64,000 nucleotides of DNA from Actinacidiphila acidipaludis (GCF_019890725.1 NZ_JAINZZ010000019.1:1-64000), one strand, 5' to 3'. Positions 1 to 11,875 are shown, counted from the stretch's first letter. Numbers and translations: made by a program. Notes: generated from the sequence alone by a model not told the origin.

Positions 1-827
1 ACGTTGGGGACCTTCAGGGCGTCCCAGGTCTCCTTGCCGGGCGGCCACTTCAGCGCCGACCCGGTCCAGCCCTTGTGGTGCTCGGTGTTGTACTTGCGCT
101 GCCACGCCTCGTAGGAGGCGATGTCGCCGGAGCCGATCACGTCCTTGTTGGCGCTGCTCTGGTAGTGGTTGCAGCCCACCGCCACGAGCCGGTCGTGCAT
201 GGCCGCGACGATCGGCGAGCGGCGGCCGACGGTGAACCAGGCCGCGCCGGGGAACGGCTCGTAGGCGGGCGGGTGGCTCTTGGCCGCCCAGGTGCGCAGC
301 GACGCCGCGCTCGCGAAGTTCGCCACGTCGTGGTCGAGCCCGCCGGCCTCGCTGTACTGGTGAAAGGTCCAGGCGTGCGTCACCCCGGGGTGCCCGGCCA
401 GCGCGTTCGGGTCGGCGATCCACAGGCCGTCACCGCAGAAGCCGGTGTGGTCGCGGTTCAGCCAGAAGTCGCGGTTGCAGTACAGGATCACCCGGTGCGT
501 GGGAGCGGCCGCCTGCACATGCTTGATCCAGGCGTCCTTGTCGGCGTTCGAGACCCCCGCGTCCTCCCAGTCCAGCGCCAGGATCTCGCCGGCCTTGGGC
601 GCCGCGTGCTGCAGGAAGTACGTGGCCTGCGCGGTCATCGAACCGGGGCGGACGAAGTGGTAGTGGCCGACGACCAGCCCGTGGCTGCGGCCGGTGGCGA
701 CCTGCCCCGCGTGCCGGGGGTTGACGTAGCTGCTCCCCTCGGTCGCCTTCACCATCACGAAGCTGAGGCCCGCGGTGTTGTAGTCGGTGCTCTGATAGGA
801 GGCGACGTCGATGCCGCTGACGGTCAT
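1..827 (-). CDS. GH25-family muramidase (lysozyme), C-terminus cut by window edge
   Basis: Peptidoglycan hydrolase of the GH25 (Chalaropsis-type lysozyme) family that would cleave the MurNAc-GlcNAc bond. The first 275 residues are visible. They open with GIDVASYQ, the family start motif carrying the first catalytic Asp, followed by FVMVKATEG, HYHFVRP and LALDWED, where the D-x-E pair is the usual active-site acid motif. After about residue 190 the chain passes into a second module (AMHDRLVAVGCNHYQ, DVIGSGD, YEAWQRKYN) that resembles an actinobacterial peptidoglycan-binding repeat. The ATG has GAAAGGA eight bases upstream. No signal peptide is visible, so export would need another route. The 3' end lies outside the window. 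Confidence 0.86.
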   Translation of the reverse strand, partial: MTVSGIDVASYQSTDYNTAGLSFVMVKATEGSSYVNPRHAGQVATGRSHGLVVGHYHFVRPGSMTAQATYFLQHAAPKAGEILALDWEDAGVSNADKDAWIKHVQAAAPTHRVILYCNRDFWLNRDHTGFCGDGLWIADPNALAGHPGVTHAWTFHQYSEAGGLDHDVANFASAASLRTWAAKSHPPAYEPFPGAAWFTVGRRSPIVAAMHDRLVAVGCNHYQSSANKDVIGSGDIASYEAWQRKYNTEHHKGWTGSALKWPPGKETWDALKVPN

Positions 828-980
828 GGGCGGTCCTTTCGTACGGGCGCGCCCCAGGTGCTGACGGCGGTGCCCATCGGTTCACGGGCCGTGGCCCGCG
901 GTGCTCGGTGGTCCTCGGTGGGTCTCGGGGTCGTCGGTGGTCCGGTGCGGTCCTGCCCTTCTCGGCGGCCGCCGGTTCGG

Positions 981-1036
981 CGGCGTGCGGCGTGCGGCGT
1001 GCGGCGTGCGGCGTGCGGCGTGCGGCGTGCGGCGGA
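981..1036. repeat. 7-bp tandem repeat, nearly 8 copies
   Basis: Seven perfect copies of CGGCGTG (981-1029) followed by a degenerate eighth (CGGCGGA), ending directly against the stop codon of the DUF4232 gene. It occupies the gap upstream of the muramidase gene. A unit of 7 bp is not a multiple of three, so this is not a coding repeat for either neighbour. It looks like a slippage-prone microsatellite. Confidence 0.93.
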
Positions 1037-1714
1037 TCAGTGCACGGCGCCGACGTCGAAGGTGTCGCCGCACACGACGGGGCTCGATGTTGCCAGGGTC
1101 ATGGACGCGGTGGAACCCGGCGGGTAGACCTTGAGGAAGGTCGGCTTGCGCCAGCAACCCCCGCTCTTGATGCCCTCGTTGAGACTGTGCAGGTCCGCCT
1201 CCGCGGTCCGGCCCGGCGCCAGCCGCACCACCGTGCCGGCCGGGCCCTGCCGGTCGGCGGGCCGGCCGATGACACTGCCGTCGCCGCGGATCAGGGAGAC
1301 CCCGGGGAAACCGTCCAGGGTGCAGGTGCGACCGCCGGTGTTGGTGAACCGCAGCGGGTAGTAGACGTTCCCGGCGCCGTGGTCGGCGGCGCCGAGCCGC
1401 ATCCGCAGCTCCGTCACCGTGCAGCGCGTGCCGGCCGCGGCGGGGGTCCGGGCCGAGGGCGCCGCCGGGGATCCGGTGGCCGACGGCGCGGGTTCGGCCG
1501 GCCCGGACGTGGCGGACGGCGGGGCGGGGGTGGCGGAGGCCGAGACCGAAGCCGGGGCGGTCGTGCCGGCGGACGGCGGCGACGTGGACGCCGGGGAGGC
1601 GCCGGTGCCGCAGCCGGTCGCGGCCAGGGCCAGCAGGGTCACCGCCGCCGCGGCAAGCGGCAGGTGCCGCGTGCGCCGGGTGGGGCCGGAGGGGTGGTGC
1701 GTCGGAGTACCCAT
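1037..1714 (-). CDS. DUF4232 domain lipoprotein
   Basis: Predicted exported lipoprotein of 225 residues. An Arg-rich n-region, a hydrophobic core and a lipobox (LAATGC, Cys35) form the signal. Residues 36-95 are a Ala/Pro/Ser/Thr-rich linker. The C-terminal half starts at TRCTVTELRMRLG and contains NVYYPLRFTNTGGRTC and LDGFPGVSLI, the conserved pattern of DUF4232, a domain common in Streptomyces lipoproteins and of unknown function. Cysteines at TRCTV, RTCTL, GGCW and VVCGD are typical of the family. The stop codon abuts a 7-bp tandem repeat. Transcribed alone or after the DedA gene 155 bp upstream. Confidence 0.85.
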   Translation of the reverse strand: MGTPTHHPSGPTRRTRHLPLAAAAVTLLALAATGCGTGASPASTSPPSAGTTAPASVSASATPAPPSATSGPAEPAPSATGSPAAPSARTPAAAGTRCTVTELRMRLGAADHGAGNVYYPLRFTNTGGRTCTLDGFPGVSLIRGDGSVIGRPADRQGPAGTVVRLAPGRTAEADLHSLNEGIKSGGCWRKPTFLKVYPPGSTASMTLATSSPVVCGDTFDVGAVH

Positions 1715-1869
1715 ACTCTTCGGCTACTCACGGGGACGGCCCTTCGAACCTCGGCGGTCTCGATTGTTGCCGATCCCGTACATTCGGTGACGCCGCCCCG
1801 AACCCCCGTGCGGGATCCGCCTCTTCGTGCGCGCGCGACGGCGCGGGGCGTGCGGGCGGGGCGGCGAGC

Positions 1870-2700
1870 TCAGCCGGGGCGCCGCTGCTGCTCCTCCGGC
1901 ACGGCCGGGCCGTTCCCGTTCCCGTCGCCGTTCCCGTCCGGCTGGTGACGGGCGTGGGATTCCCTGGCCGCCTCGTAACCGCCTGAACGGTCGACGGAGG
2001 CCTCGTGGGCGCCGCCGGACGGCGCGTGGCCGCCGTGTTCCTCCGCCGAGCCGGACTCCCCGGCCTCCCCGGGCTTCCGCCCGCGCCCCTGCTTCCCCTC
2101 GCCCCTGCGGTGCCGCCGGACCTCCCACACGATCAGGGCGACGACGACGATCCCGGCGACGGCGATCGCCACCGCGGTGCCGGCCGTCCGCTCGACCTGC
2201 TTGTAGGCGGTGCCCGCGAAGTAGCCGAGCAGCGTGAAGCCGACGCCCCAGACGAGGCCGCCGGCCGCGTTGAAGACCAGGAACACCCGGTACGGCATGT
2301 GGGAGATGCCCGCCAGCGCGGGCATGAGGGCGCGGAAGAAGGCGATGAACCGGCCCAGGAAGACCGCGACGGGTCCCCGGCGCCGGATCAGCTCCTGCGC
2401 GCTGCCGATGCGGTCGCGGTGCTTGCGCAGGAACCGGATCTCCAGGATGCGCGGCCCGAACCGCGCCCCGACCTCGTATCCCACGCTGTCGCCGAGGACG
2501 GCGGCCAGGACCACGACCACACACAGCCAGTACACGGAGACGTGTCCCTGGGACGCCACCACGCCGCCGAGCACGACGGCGGTCTCGCCGGGCAGCACGA
2601 AACCGAAGAACAGCGCGTCCTCGCAGAAGACCAGCGCGCCCACGACGGCGTAGACCATGGGCGCCGACGCGTGCTGCAGCCAGTCCGTGATGCTGTGCAT
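1870..2700 (-). CDS. DedA/VTT family membrane protein
   Basis: Integral membrane protein of the DedA (SNARE-associated, VTT) family; family members act in membrane homeostasis and some are undecaprenyl-phosphate or phospholipid transporters. Residues 1-200 contain the family signatures FGFVLPGETAVVLGG, GDSVGYEVGARFG and FLGRFIAFFRALMPALAGISHMPY, with a last membrane helix near 185-200. The tail from about 205 to 276 is charged and low-complexity (Arg, Glu, Gly, Ser, Asn) and probably cytoplasmic. The ATG has GAGGGGAG at a good distance. The small membrane gene ends only 16 bp upstream, so the two are probably co-transcribed. The substrate is unknown. Confidence 0.87.
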   Translation of the reverse strand: MHSITDWLQHASAPMVYAVVGALVFCEDALFFGFVLPGETAVVLGGVVASQGHVSVYWLCVVVVLAAVLGDSVGYEVGARFGPRILEIRFLRKHRDRIGSAQELIRRRGPVAVFLGRFIAFFRALMPALAGISHMPYRVFLVFNAAGGLVWGVGFTLLGYFAGTAYKQVERTAGTAVAIAVAGIVVVALIVWEVRRHRRGEGKQGRGRKPGEAGESGSAEEHGGHAPSGGAHEASVDRSGGYEAARESHARHQPDGNGDGNGNGPAVPEEQQRRPG

Positions 2701-2716
2701 ACCGCGGCGGCTCCCC

Positions 2717-2881
2717 TCACCTGACCGGGCGCCGGCGACCGCGCAGCCGCACGAAGCCGTAGGCCAGGTCGGCGACGAAGAGGACCACGGCGATGGCCAG
2801 CAGGAAGCCGAGGCCGCCGGCGACCGCGCCGATGATGCCGAGCACGAAGGCGACGATGATCAGCAGCAGGAACAGGGACAT
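2717..2881 (-). CDS. 54-residue hydrophobic membrane peptide
   Basis: Short gene I read directly from the minus strand: ATG at 2881-2879, TGA at 2719-2717, 54 residues. The ATG is preceded by AAAGGAG at ideal spacing. Residues 2-42 are almost wholly hydrophobic (MSLFLLLIIVAFVLGIIGAV at the start), enough for one long or two short membrane helices. The end is a basic, Arg-rich tail (VRLRGRRRPVR) that should stay in the cytoplasm. It sits 51 bp after the PRC-barrel gene and 16 bp before the DedA gene, which suggests one envelope-related transcript. I recognise no named family. Confidence 0.75.
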   Translation of the reverse strand: MSLFLLLIIVAFVLGIIGAVAGGLGFLLAIAVVLFVADLAYGFVRLRGRRRPVR

Positions 2882-2932
2882 CGTCCGGCTCCTTTCCCGG
2901 TCGCGTCCGGTGGGGTGGGTCCCCGCCGCGGT

Positions 2933-3289
2933 TCAGCGGCGGGCGAGCTGGCGGACGCCGTCCGCGCCGGGCTTGTACGGCAGTCCGTAGTGCTGGAAGA
3001 TCGCCTCCTCTTCCTCGGCCGGCAGGACGTCGTCCGTACCGATCGAGGGGGCCGACTTCACCAGCGACTTGGCGTACGGGACCCGTACGTAGCCCGGTCC
3101 GGCGATCACGTCGCCGACCGGCACGAAGACCAGCCGGTGGCGGGTGGGCACACCGGTGCGGACGGTCGCCATGGAGGGCTGGTCCGTCGCCGTGTCGACG
3201 TACACCGCCTCCAGGACACCGATCTTGTGGTCGCTCTCGTCGACCACGTCGTGGTCACGCCACTCGCGGAGATCAGCGGGTCGGATCAT
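2933..3289 (-). CDS. PRC-barrel domain protein
   Basis: Cytoplasmic protein of 118 residues with an N-terminal PRC-barrel-like fold: LREWRDHDVVDESDHKIGVLEAVYVD matches the usual opening, where a short beta-barrel follows a 'V.D..g.kiG.l..vy.d' pattern, and RLVFVPVGD and GYVRVPYAKSLVKSAP complete it. The end (EEEEAIFQHYGLPY) is the acidic helix seen in Streptomyces PRC-barrel proteins. The start has AGGAGG seven bases upstream. These proteins are often stress-associated, but the precise role is unknown. Upstream of the membrane peptide and DedA genes. Confidence 0.85.
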   Translation of the reverse strand: MIRPADLREWRDHDVVDESDHKIGVLEAVYVDTATDQPSMATVRTGVPTRHRLVFVPVGDVIAGPGYVRVPYAKSLVKSAPSIGTDDVLPAEEEEAIFQHYGLPYKPGADGVRQLARR

Positions 3290-3427
3290 CTCTGCCCTCC
3301 TGCCGCGGGCACAACCGGTGCCCTCCTTGTCCGTCTGCCCCGGTGTCCCGGCGCTATCCGTGGTCGGTGCGGCGCGCCCGGACGAGGGCGCCCGGGCCGC
3401 TCCTGCCCCCGGGCGGCGCCGCGGGCC

Positions 3428-4942
3428 TCACCCCGCACTCACCTCGGTGCGGTCGCCGCCCCAGAGCGTGTGGAACACGCCGTCGCGGTCGGTGCGGCGG
3501 TAGGTGTGGGCGCCGAAGAAGTCCCGCTGGCCTTGGGTGAGCGCGGCGGGCAGCCGGTCGGCGCGCAGTGCGTCGTAGTAGGCCAGTGCCGCCGAGAAGC
3601 CGGGGACGGGCACACCGTGCCGGACCGCGGCGACCACGACCGCCCGCCAGTCGTCCTGCGCGGCGCCGATCTCCTCGGCGAACCGCTGGTCGGACAGCAG
3701 GCTGGGCAGGTCGGACCGGGCGTCGTAGGCGGCGGTGATCCGGTCGAGGAACGCGGCCCTGATGATGCAGCCGCCGCGCCAGATCGCGGCGATCCTGCCC
3801 AGGTCGATGTTCCAGCCGTAGGTGTCGCTGCCCGCCTGGATCTGGTGGAAGCCCTGCGTGTAGGAGACGATCTTGGACGCGTACAGCGCCTGTTCGACCT
3901 GGTCGGCGAAGGCGGCGGCGTCCGGGCCCGCGCCGGACGCCCGCTCGGTTCCGGCGTCCGGCCCCGCGAGGTGGCGGGAGGCGGCGCGCAGGTCGGCGTG
4001 GCCGGACAGGGCGCGGGCGAAGACCGCCTCGGCGATCCCCGACACCGGGACGCCGAGGTCGAGCGCGATCTGCACGGTCCAGCGGCCGGTGCCCTTCTGC
4101 TCGGCCATGTCGGCGACCACGTCGACGAAGGGACGCCCGGTCTCCGCGTCGGTGTGGGCGAGCACCTCGGCGGTGATCTCGATGAGGTAGGAGTCGAGCC
4201 GTCCGGTGTTCCAGGTGCGGAAGATCTCGGCGATCTCCCGGGGTTCATAGCCCGCGACGGCGCGCAGCAGGTGGTAGGCCTCGGCGATGAGCTGCATGTC
4301 GGCGTACTCGATACCGTTGTGCACCATCTTCACGAAGTGGCCGGCGCCGTCCGGGCCGATGTGGGTGGTGCAGGGGGCGCCGTCCTTGGCCTTGGCCGAG
4401 ATCGCCTCCAGCATCGGGCCGAGCGCGGCGGCGGACTCCTTGGAGCCGCCGGGCATGATCGAGGGGCCGTTCAGCGCGCCCTCCTCACCGCCGGAGATGC
4501 CCGCGCCGACGAAGTGGATGCCCTTCTCGCGCAGCTCGCGCTCACGGCGCCGGGTGTCCTCGAAGTGCGCGTTGCCCCCGTCGATGATCATGTCGCCGGG
4601 CTCCAGCAGCGGGGCGAACTCCTCGATGACCGCGTCGGTGGGGCCGCCCGCCTTGACCATGATCATCAGCCGCCGGGGCCGGGCCAGGGAGGCCACGAAC
4701 TCCTCCGCCGTGGCCGCCGGGACGAACATCCCCTCCTCGCCGTGCTCCTCCATGAGGGCGTCGGTCTTGGCCTTGGTGCGGTTGTGCAGGGCGACGGTAT
4801 AGCCGTGGCGGGCGAAGTTCCTCGCCAGGTTGCTGCCCATCACCGCGAGACCGGTGATGCCGATGTCCGCCAGGCCGTCGCCGCCCGGGCCGCCGGAGCC
4901 GCCCTTCGCGTCCGTTCCGGCCGATCCACCCGATCCAGTCAT
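3428..4942 (-). CDS. gnd: 6-phosphogluconate dehydrogenase, decarboxylating
   Basis: Oxidises 6-phosphogluconate to ribulose-5-phosphate and CO2 with NADP+, the last oxidative step of the pentose phosphate pathway. Length 504 residues, somewhat longer than the family's usual 470-485 because of a Gly/Ser-rich N-terminal extension of about 23 residues. Visible motifs are the Rossmann segment GITGLAVMGSNLARNFARHG, IIDGGNAHFEDT, FVGAGISGGEEGALNGPSIMPGG, the catalytic stretch GHFVKMVHNGIEYADMQLIAEAY and the late SALAYYDALR-like motif FSAALAYYDALRADRLPAALTQGQRDFFGAHTY (given here as FFGAHTY). GGGAG precedes the ATG. Single gene; the substrate call is firm. Confidence 0.96.
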   Translation of the reverse strand: MTGSGGSAGTDAKGGSGGPGGDGLADIGITGLAVMGSNLARNFARHGYTVALHNRTKAKTDALMEEHGEEGMFVPAATAEEFVASLARPRRLMIMVKAGGPTDAVIEEFAPLLEPGDMIIDGGNAHFEDTRRRERELREKGIHFVGAGISGGEEGALNGPSIMPGGSKESAAALGPMLEAISAKAKDGAPCTTHIGPDGAGHFVKMVHNGIEYADMQLIAEAYHLLRAVAGYEPREIAEIFRTWNTGRLDSYLIEITAEVLAHTDAETGRPFVDVVADMAEQKGTGRWTVQIALDLGVPVSGIAEAVFARALSGHADLRAASRHLAGPDAGTERASGAGPDAAAFADQVEQALYASKIVSYTQGFHQIQAGSDTYGWNIDLGRIAAIWRGGCIIRAAFLDRITAAYDARSDLPSLLSDQRFAEEIGAAQDDWRAVVVAAVRHGVPVPGFSAALAYYDALRADRLPAALTQGQRDFFGAHTYRRTDRDGVFHTLWGGDRTEVSAG

Positions 4943-5080
4943 GCCGCTGCTCCCACCGTGGTCGTCACGTGGCCTGCTCGTGCCATTCTCCGCCGGTTGA
5001 CCTGAGCCCGCGCGGCCGGCCGCGGCCGAACGGGCGGTCCCACCAGCGGCGGGGCCGCGCGTCCGGCCGGCGGCAGCGGC

Positions 5081-6052
<972 letters not shown>

Positions 6053-6193
6053 TGCGGTGCCTCCCAGGGCGTGGCCCGCGACGCGCGACGGCGGGCGGGC
6101 CGGATGGACGGTGCCGGGCGGAACACGCCGCACCGGCGGTGCCGGAGGGCGTGAACCGATCATGAAGTCTAGGAGGGCCGCCTGCGCGGGTGC

Positions 6194-6646
6194 TCAGCCG
6201 ACCACGTGCAGGCTGAGGGAGAGGCGCACGCAGATCCGCTTGCCGACCGGTTCACGCCGGACCTCGAAGCCGTCGCACAGGGCGAAGATGATCTCCAGGC
6301 CGTGCTGCCCGATGCGGCCGGGTTCCGCCGCGCGGGCCATGGGCAGGGTGGGCTCGCTGTCCCACAGGGTGATCTCCAGCAGCGGCCCGTGGACCTCCAG
6401 GCCGAGGGCGCAGGGCCCGGGCGCGTACTTGCAGGCGTTGGTGACCAGCTCGCTGACCACGAGCTGGGCGTCGGACCAGGCGCGGTCCGAGACCCGGACA
6501 CCGCCGGCGCGTGCCTGGTCGAGGAAGGTGCGGGTGAGGACCCGGGCGTCGGAGATCGACTCGGTGCTGCCCTCGTAGGCCGCGCCTGCGCGCAGGCTGG
6601 GACGTGGGCTGCCCTCCCGGCCGCGCCCGGCCGTCACGTACGCCAT
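6194..6646 (-). CDS. RsbW-like anti-sigma regulatory ATPase
   Basis: Small HATPase_c protein (150 residues) of the RsbW/SpoIIAB-like class abundant in Streptomyces, which bind anti-sigma antagonists or sigma factors and may phosphorylate them. The N-box is ELVTNACKYAPG, the second ATP-binding segment LEITLWDSEPTLP, and a Gly-rich stretch precedes HGLEIIFALCDGF. The sequence shows two ATGs six bases apart; GGGAG touches the first and lies six bases before the second, so I start at the second. Divergent from glgX with a 210-bp shared promoter region. No partner sigma factor or antagonist is adjacent. Confidence 0.85.
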   Translation of the reverse strand: MAYVTAGRGREGSPRPSLRAGAAYEGSTESISDARVLTRTFLDQARAGGVRVSDRAWSDAQLVVSELVTNACKYAPGPCALGLEVHGPLLEITLWDSEPTLPMARAAEPGRIGQHGLEIIFALCDGFEVRREPVGKRICVRLSLSLHVVG

Positions 6647-6856
6647 GCTCATCTCCCGTACCCGTCTGGCCGCGCCCGCGACCGAGAATCGCGTACCCAC
6701 CGGTGCGCCGCCTATGCCACCGGCGTGCGACGAGGTGCCGGGGCCGGCTTTTCGGCCACCTGTTTGCCCGGCCGGGGTTGCGGGCCGGGGGGCCCGCTGT
6801 GTGGACTGGGAGCCCCCTTGCCGACGAGTTCCCTGACGTGAAGGCCAGGTCGCCGC

Positions 6857-9061
<2,205 letters not shown>

Positions 9062-9065
9062 CGGC

Positions 9066-9121
9066 GGCACGGACGGCCCGAACCGTGCCCGAGGCGGCCG
9101 TTCCCCGCGGGGAGCGGCCGC
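9066..9121. terminator. Paired hairpins between convergent genes
   Basis: Two adjacent perfect stems fill the 60-bp gap between glgX and the AI-2E family gene: GGCACGG/CCGTGCC (9066-9072 with 9083-9089) and GCGGCCG/CGGCCGC (9094-9100 with 9115-9121), the latter enclosing a self-complementary CCCCGCGGGG. No U-tract is present, as usual for this GC content. Likely a two-way terminator. Confidence 0.7.
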
Positions 9122-10267
9122 TCAGGACGCGTCGGTGCGCGGGAAGACGCACTCGTCGAGGATGATCCCGAGCGCGACGGCCACCGGAATGGCCACCAGT
9201 CCCCCGACGATGCCCAGCAGCGACCCGCCGACGAGCACCGCCACCACGGTCACCACCGGATGCACGTCGACCGCGAACTTCATCGCACGCGGCATGATCA
9301 GGTAGTCCTCGGCGAGCCGGAACGCGACGTAGAAGCCGGTCGTGGCGATCGCGACCGGCAGCGAGACGGACAGCGCGACGAGGCTCACCACCACTCCCCC
9401 GACCGTCGAGCCGACCACCGGCACCATGTCGACCAGCGCGACGAAGAAGCCGAGGGCGGCGGGGAACGGCACGCCGGTCGCGGAACACCAGGCGAAGGTG
9501 GCCAGGCCCGCGACGACCGAGGTCAGGGTGTTGCCGAGCATGAACCGGCCGACCCGGCTGAGGATCTCCTCGCTGAGCGCCTCGGCCCTCGCGCGACGCG
9601 TGCCGGGCACGAAGCGGTAGCAGAACCGCTTGATGGCGGGGAGCGCGGCCATCACGTAGAGCGTCACCGTCACGATGATCACCAGGGACGTCAGGGCGCT
9701 GACGACCAGCCGTCCCGCGCCGAGCACGCCGCCGGCGACCTCCGAGGCGCCGCCCCGGGAGCCGAGCTGGGCCTGGGCGTGCTCGATCACGTGGTAGCGG
9801 TCCTCGATCCGGCCGAGCAGCGAGTGGTGGTCGCGCAACTGGCGGCGCCAGCGCGGCACCGCGCCGGTCAGCGCCGTCACCCCGGTGGTGACCGGCGGGA
9901 TGACCAGGGCGACGAAGCCCGCCAGCACCCCGGCCAGCCCCACGACCACCGACAGCACCGCCCATCCCCGCCGCATCCCGCGGCGGCCCAGCCAGGCCAC
10001 CACCGGCTCCAGGCTGACGGCGATGAACGCGGCGAGCAGCAGCAGCGTCAGCAACTGGCTGAGCCGCAGCACCATCTGCACCAGCAGCCAGGCCAGGGTG
10101 GCCCCCAGCGCGGCACCGAAGCCGACGCCGAACCACGCCCGCGCCTCCGAACCGCCCGGCAGGCCCCGGGCCGCCGCGCGGGCCGCCCGGGTGAGCCCGG
10201 TGGTCGCGCCTGCGCCGCCGCTCGGCGGGAGGGCGTCGAGCACCGCGTCGGCCGGGGCGTCAGACAT
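9122..10267 (-). CDS. AI-2E family transporter
   Basis: Polytopic membrane protein of the AI-2E/PerM (PF01594) family, 381 residues. About eight hydrophobic segments are visible, including a paired one near residues 45-80 (TLLLLAAFIAVSLEPVVAWL) and a C-terminal set with GFFVALVDMVPVVGSTVGG, AFRLAEDYLIMPRAMKFAVDVHPVVTV (given as EDYLIMP) and GIVGGLVAIPVAVALGIILDE, which are family hallmarks. The start MSDAPADAVLDAL has AAGGAG eight bases upstream. Family members export autoinducer-2 or act as Na+/H+ antiporters; neither can be assigned here. Confidence 0.88.
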   Translation of the reverse strand: MSDAPADAVLDALPPSGGAGATTGLTRAARAAARGLPGGSEARAWFGVGFGAALGATLAWLLVQMVLRLSQLLTLLLLAAFIAVSLEPVVAWLGRRGMRRGWAVLSVVVGLAGVLAGFVALVIPPVTTGVTALTGAVPRWRRQLRDHHSLLGRIEDRYHVIEHAQAQLGSRGGASEVAGGVLGAGRLVVSALTSLVIIVTVTLYVMAALPAIKRFCYRFVPGTRRARAEALSEEILSRVGRFMLGNTLTSVVAGLATFAWCSATGVPFPAALGFFVALVDMVPVVGSTVGGVVVSLVALSVSLPVAIATTGFYVAFRLAEDYLIMPRAMKFAVDVHPVVTVVAVLVGGSLLGIVGGLVAIPVAVALGIILDECVFPRTDAS

Positions 10268-10666
10268 ACGGATCTCCTTCGGGCGGCGCGGAAGCGCAGG
10301 TCGGCACGGGTGGGGCCGCGGTGCCGGTCCCCGCACCACGTGTCCTTCCGCACCAACGCCGCGACCTCACGCGCGGTCACCCCGAACCCCCCGGTCAGGT
10401 GCAGCCTCCGGAGGTACCCGGCGGTTCCGTGCCGGCCGGAAAAGCCCGTGCGGCCGCGTACGCGACTCGCCTTTCCCCGGTCGCGGACAGGGCGGCACGG
10501 GCTCCTCCCAGCACGGATGGCCGCCGGAAACACGGAGGGCCCCGGACGGAAATGGGGAATTCACACGCCGTCCAGTTTCACCTGCTCCCATCGCGGCTAC
10601 CCCGCTGGTCAAGGGGGATCCGGTCCATTTTCCCGTTGTCGCGGGACGTCCCGATGGGTGCGCGTT
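10268..10666. other. 399-bp divergent intergenic region
   Basis: Lies between the divergent AI-2E transporter and glycosyltransferase genes and must hold both promoters. I find no convincing short gene: the frames open here are Arg/Pro/Ala-rich with no start-site signal. The last 110 bases (about 10540-10645) are less GC-rich than the rest and are the best place for the glycosyltransferase promoter, but I cannot point to a clear -35/-10 pair. Confidence 0.55.
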
Positions 10667-11875
10667 ATGAGCGAAGTGCGTGTGCTGTCGATCTACGAGG
10701 GTTTCTTTTCCGGCGGGGCCCGCATTCTGCACAGCGATGTGGTGCTGGGCCTGCACGGCGGCGTCCAGCGGCACGCCGTGCTGAGCGTCGAGGGCGAGAT
10801 GCACCGGGAGGCGACCCGGCAGCCGATGGAGCAGGACGCCTGTTACCGCGCGCTGACCGCGGCGGGCGTGCCGGTGTCGGCGCTGCGCCGCGGCACGAAC
10901 GGGCCGCTGGTGCCGGGCGCGGGCGGCAGTGCGTTCACCGCCGACGAGGTCGCGGCCACCGCGCGGGCCACCGCCGCGGCCGACGTGATCCTGTCCCTCA
11001 AGGAGCAGCCGCTGGCGCTGCTCAACCAGGCGGGCCTGCCGCTGCGGCCGGTCGTGGTGTGCCTGCACCGCTCCGATCCGGAGAACCAGGGTCCGGCGCT
11101 GGACGCCCTCCTGGCGGCGGTGGCGGCCGGGCGGGTGCGGGCGGTCGTGTGCTGCGCGGAGTCCACCCGCCGCGCCTACGCGGCCGCCGGTGTCCCGGAG
11201 GAACTGCTGCACGTCATCCCCAACGGCGTCGACCTGCTGCGCTTCCGCCCCGACCCGGCCGCCCGCGCGCGTCTGCGGGCCGCGCTGGGCGTCCCCGCGC
11301 AGGCGCCGGTGGTGGTCTTCGCGGCGCGCTGGGCGGCGATGAAGAACGTGCCGCTGTTCCTCGCCGCGGCCCGGGAGTTCCTGCGCCGCGACCCCGACGC
11401 GCGCGTCGTGATGTGCGGGGCCGGGATGACCGGGGACAACCCCGGGCTGCGGGCCGAGATCACCGCGGCCGTGCGCGGCGAGCCGTGGCTGGCCGAGCGG
11501 ATCCTGCTGCTCGGCGTCCGCTCGGACATGGAGGCGGTCTACGCGGCCGGCGACGTGGTGGCGCTGACGTCGTCGTCCGGCGAGGCGGCCCCGCTCTGCC
11601 TGATCGAGGGCATGATGTGCGGCGCCGTCCCGGTGGCCACGGACGTCGGCGACAGCGCGCTGCTGGTGGCCGGGCGCGGCCTGCTGACCCAGCCCGACCC
11701 GGCGGCGATCGCCTCCGCCTGGAGCGAGGCGGTCGCCCGGGCCCCCCTGTTCGCCCCGGCCTTGGAGGCCGGCCGCGAGGAGTTCAGCCGCACCCGGATG
11801 GTGGCCGCGTACGGTGCGCTGATCGAGCAGGTCCATCGCGGAGTGGCGTGGGCACCGCTGCCGGAGCCGCTGTAG
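10667..11875 (+). CDS. GT4-family glycosyltransferase
   Basis: Retaining glycosyltransferase with a GT-B fold, 402 residues, presumably using a nucleotide-sugar donor in the cytoplasm. The N-terminal domain begins VRVLSIYEGFFSGGARILH. The C-terminal donor domain shows HVIPNGVDLLRFRP, VVVFAARWAAMKNVPLFL and the EX7E motif in SSSGEAAPLCLIEGMMCG, the signature of GT4. I start at the ATG following CGCGTT; no strong ribosome site is seen. It has no cell-envelope or glycogen partner nearby, so the acceptor is unknown. Confidence 0.86.
   Translation: MSEVRVLSIYEGFFSGGARILHSDVVLGLHGGVQRHAVLSVEGEMHREATRQPMEQDACYRALTAAGVPVSALRRGTNGPLVPGAGGSAFTADEVAATARATAAADVILSLKEQPLALLNQAGLPLRPVVVCLHRSDPENQGPALDALLAAVAAGRVRAVVCCAESTRRAYAAAGVPEELLHVIPNGVDLLRFRPDPAARARLRAALGVPAQAPVVVFAARWAAMKNVPLFLAAAREFLRRDPDARVVMCGAGMTGDNPGLRAEITAAVRGEPWLAERILLLGVRSDMEAVYAAGDVVALTSSSGEAAPLCLIEGMMCGAVPVATDVGDSALLVAGRGLLTQPDPAAIASAWSEAVARAPLFAPALEAGREEFSRTRMVAAYGALIEQVHRGVAWAPLPEPL

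Noticed and set aside
981..1036. Possible CRISPR array or integration site at the 7-bp, 9-bp and 27-bp repeats
   Set aside because: Units are too short or contiguous, with no spacers and no cas genes; they are simple tandem repeats.
2657..5005. 782-codon plus-strand open frame opposite gnd
   Set aside because: It is antisense to the PRC-barrel and gnd genes, Gly/Arg/Val-rich, has no ribosome site and no recognisable domain. Such long mirror frames are a by-product of high GC in the third codon position.
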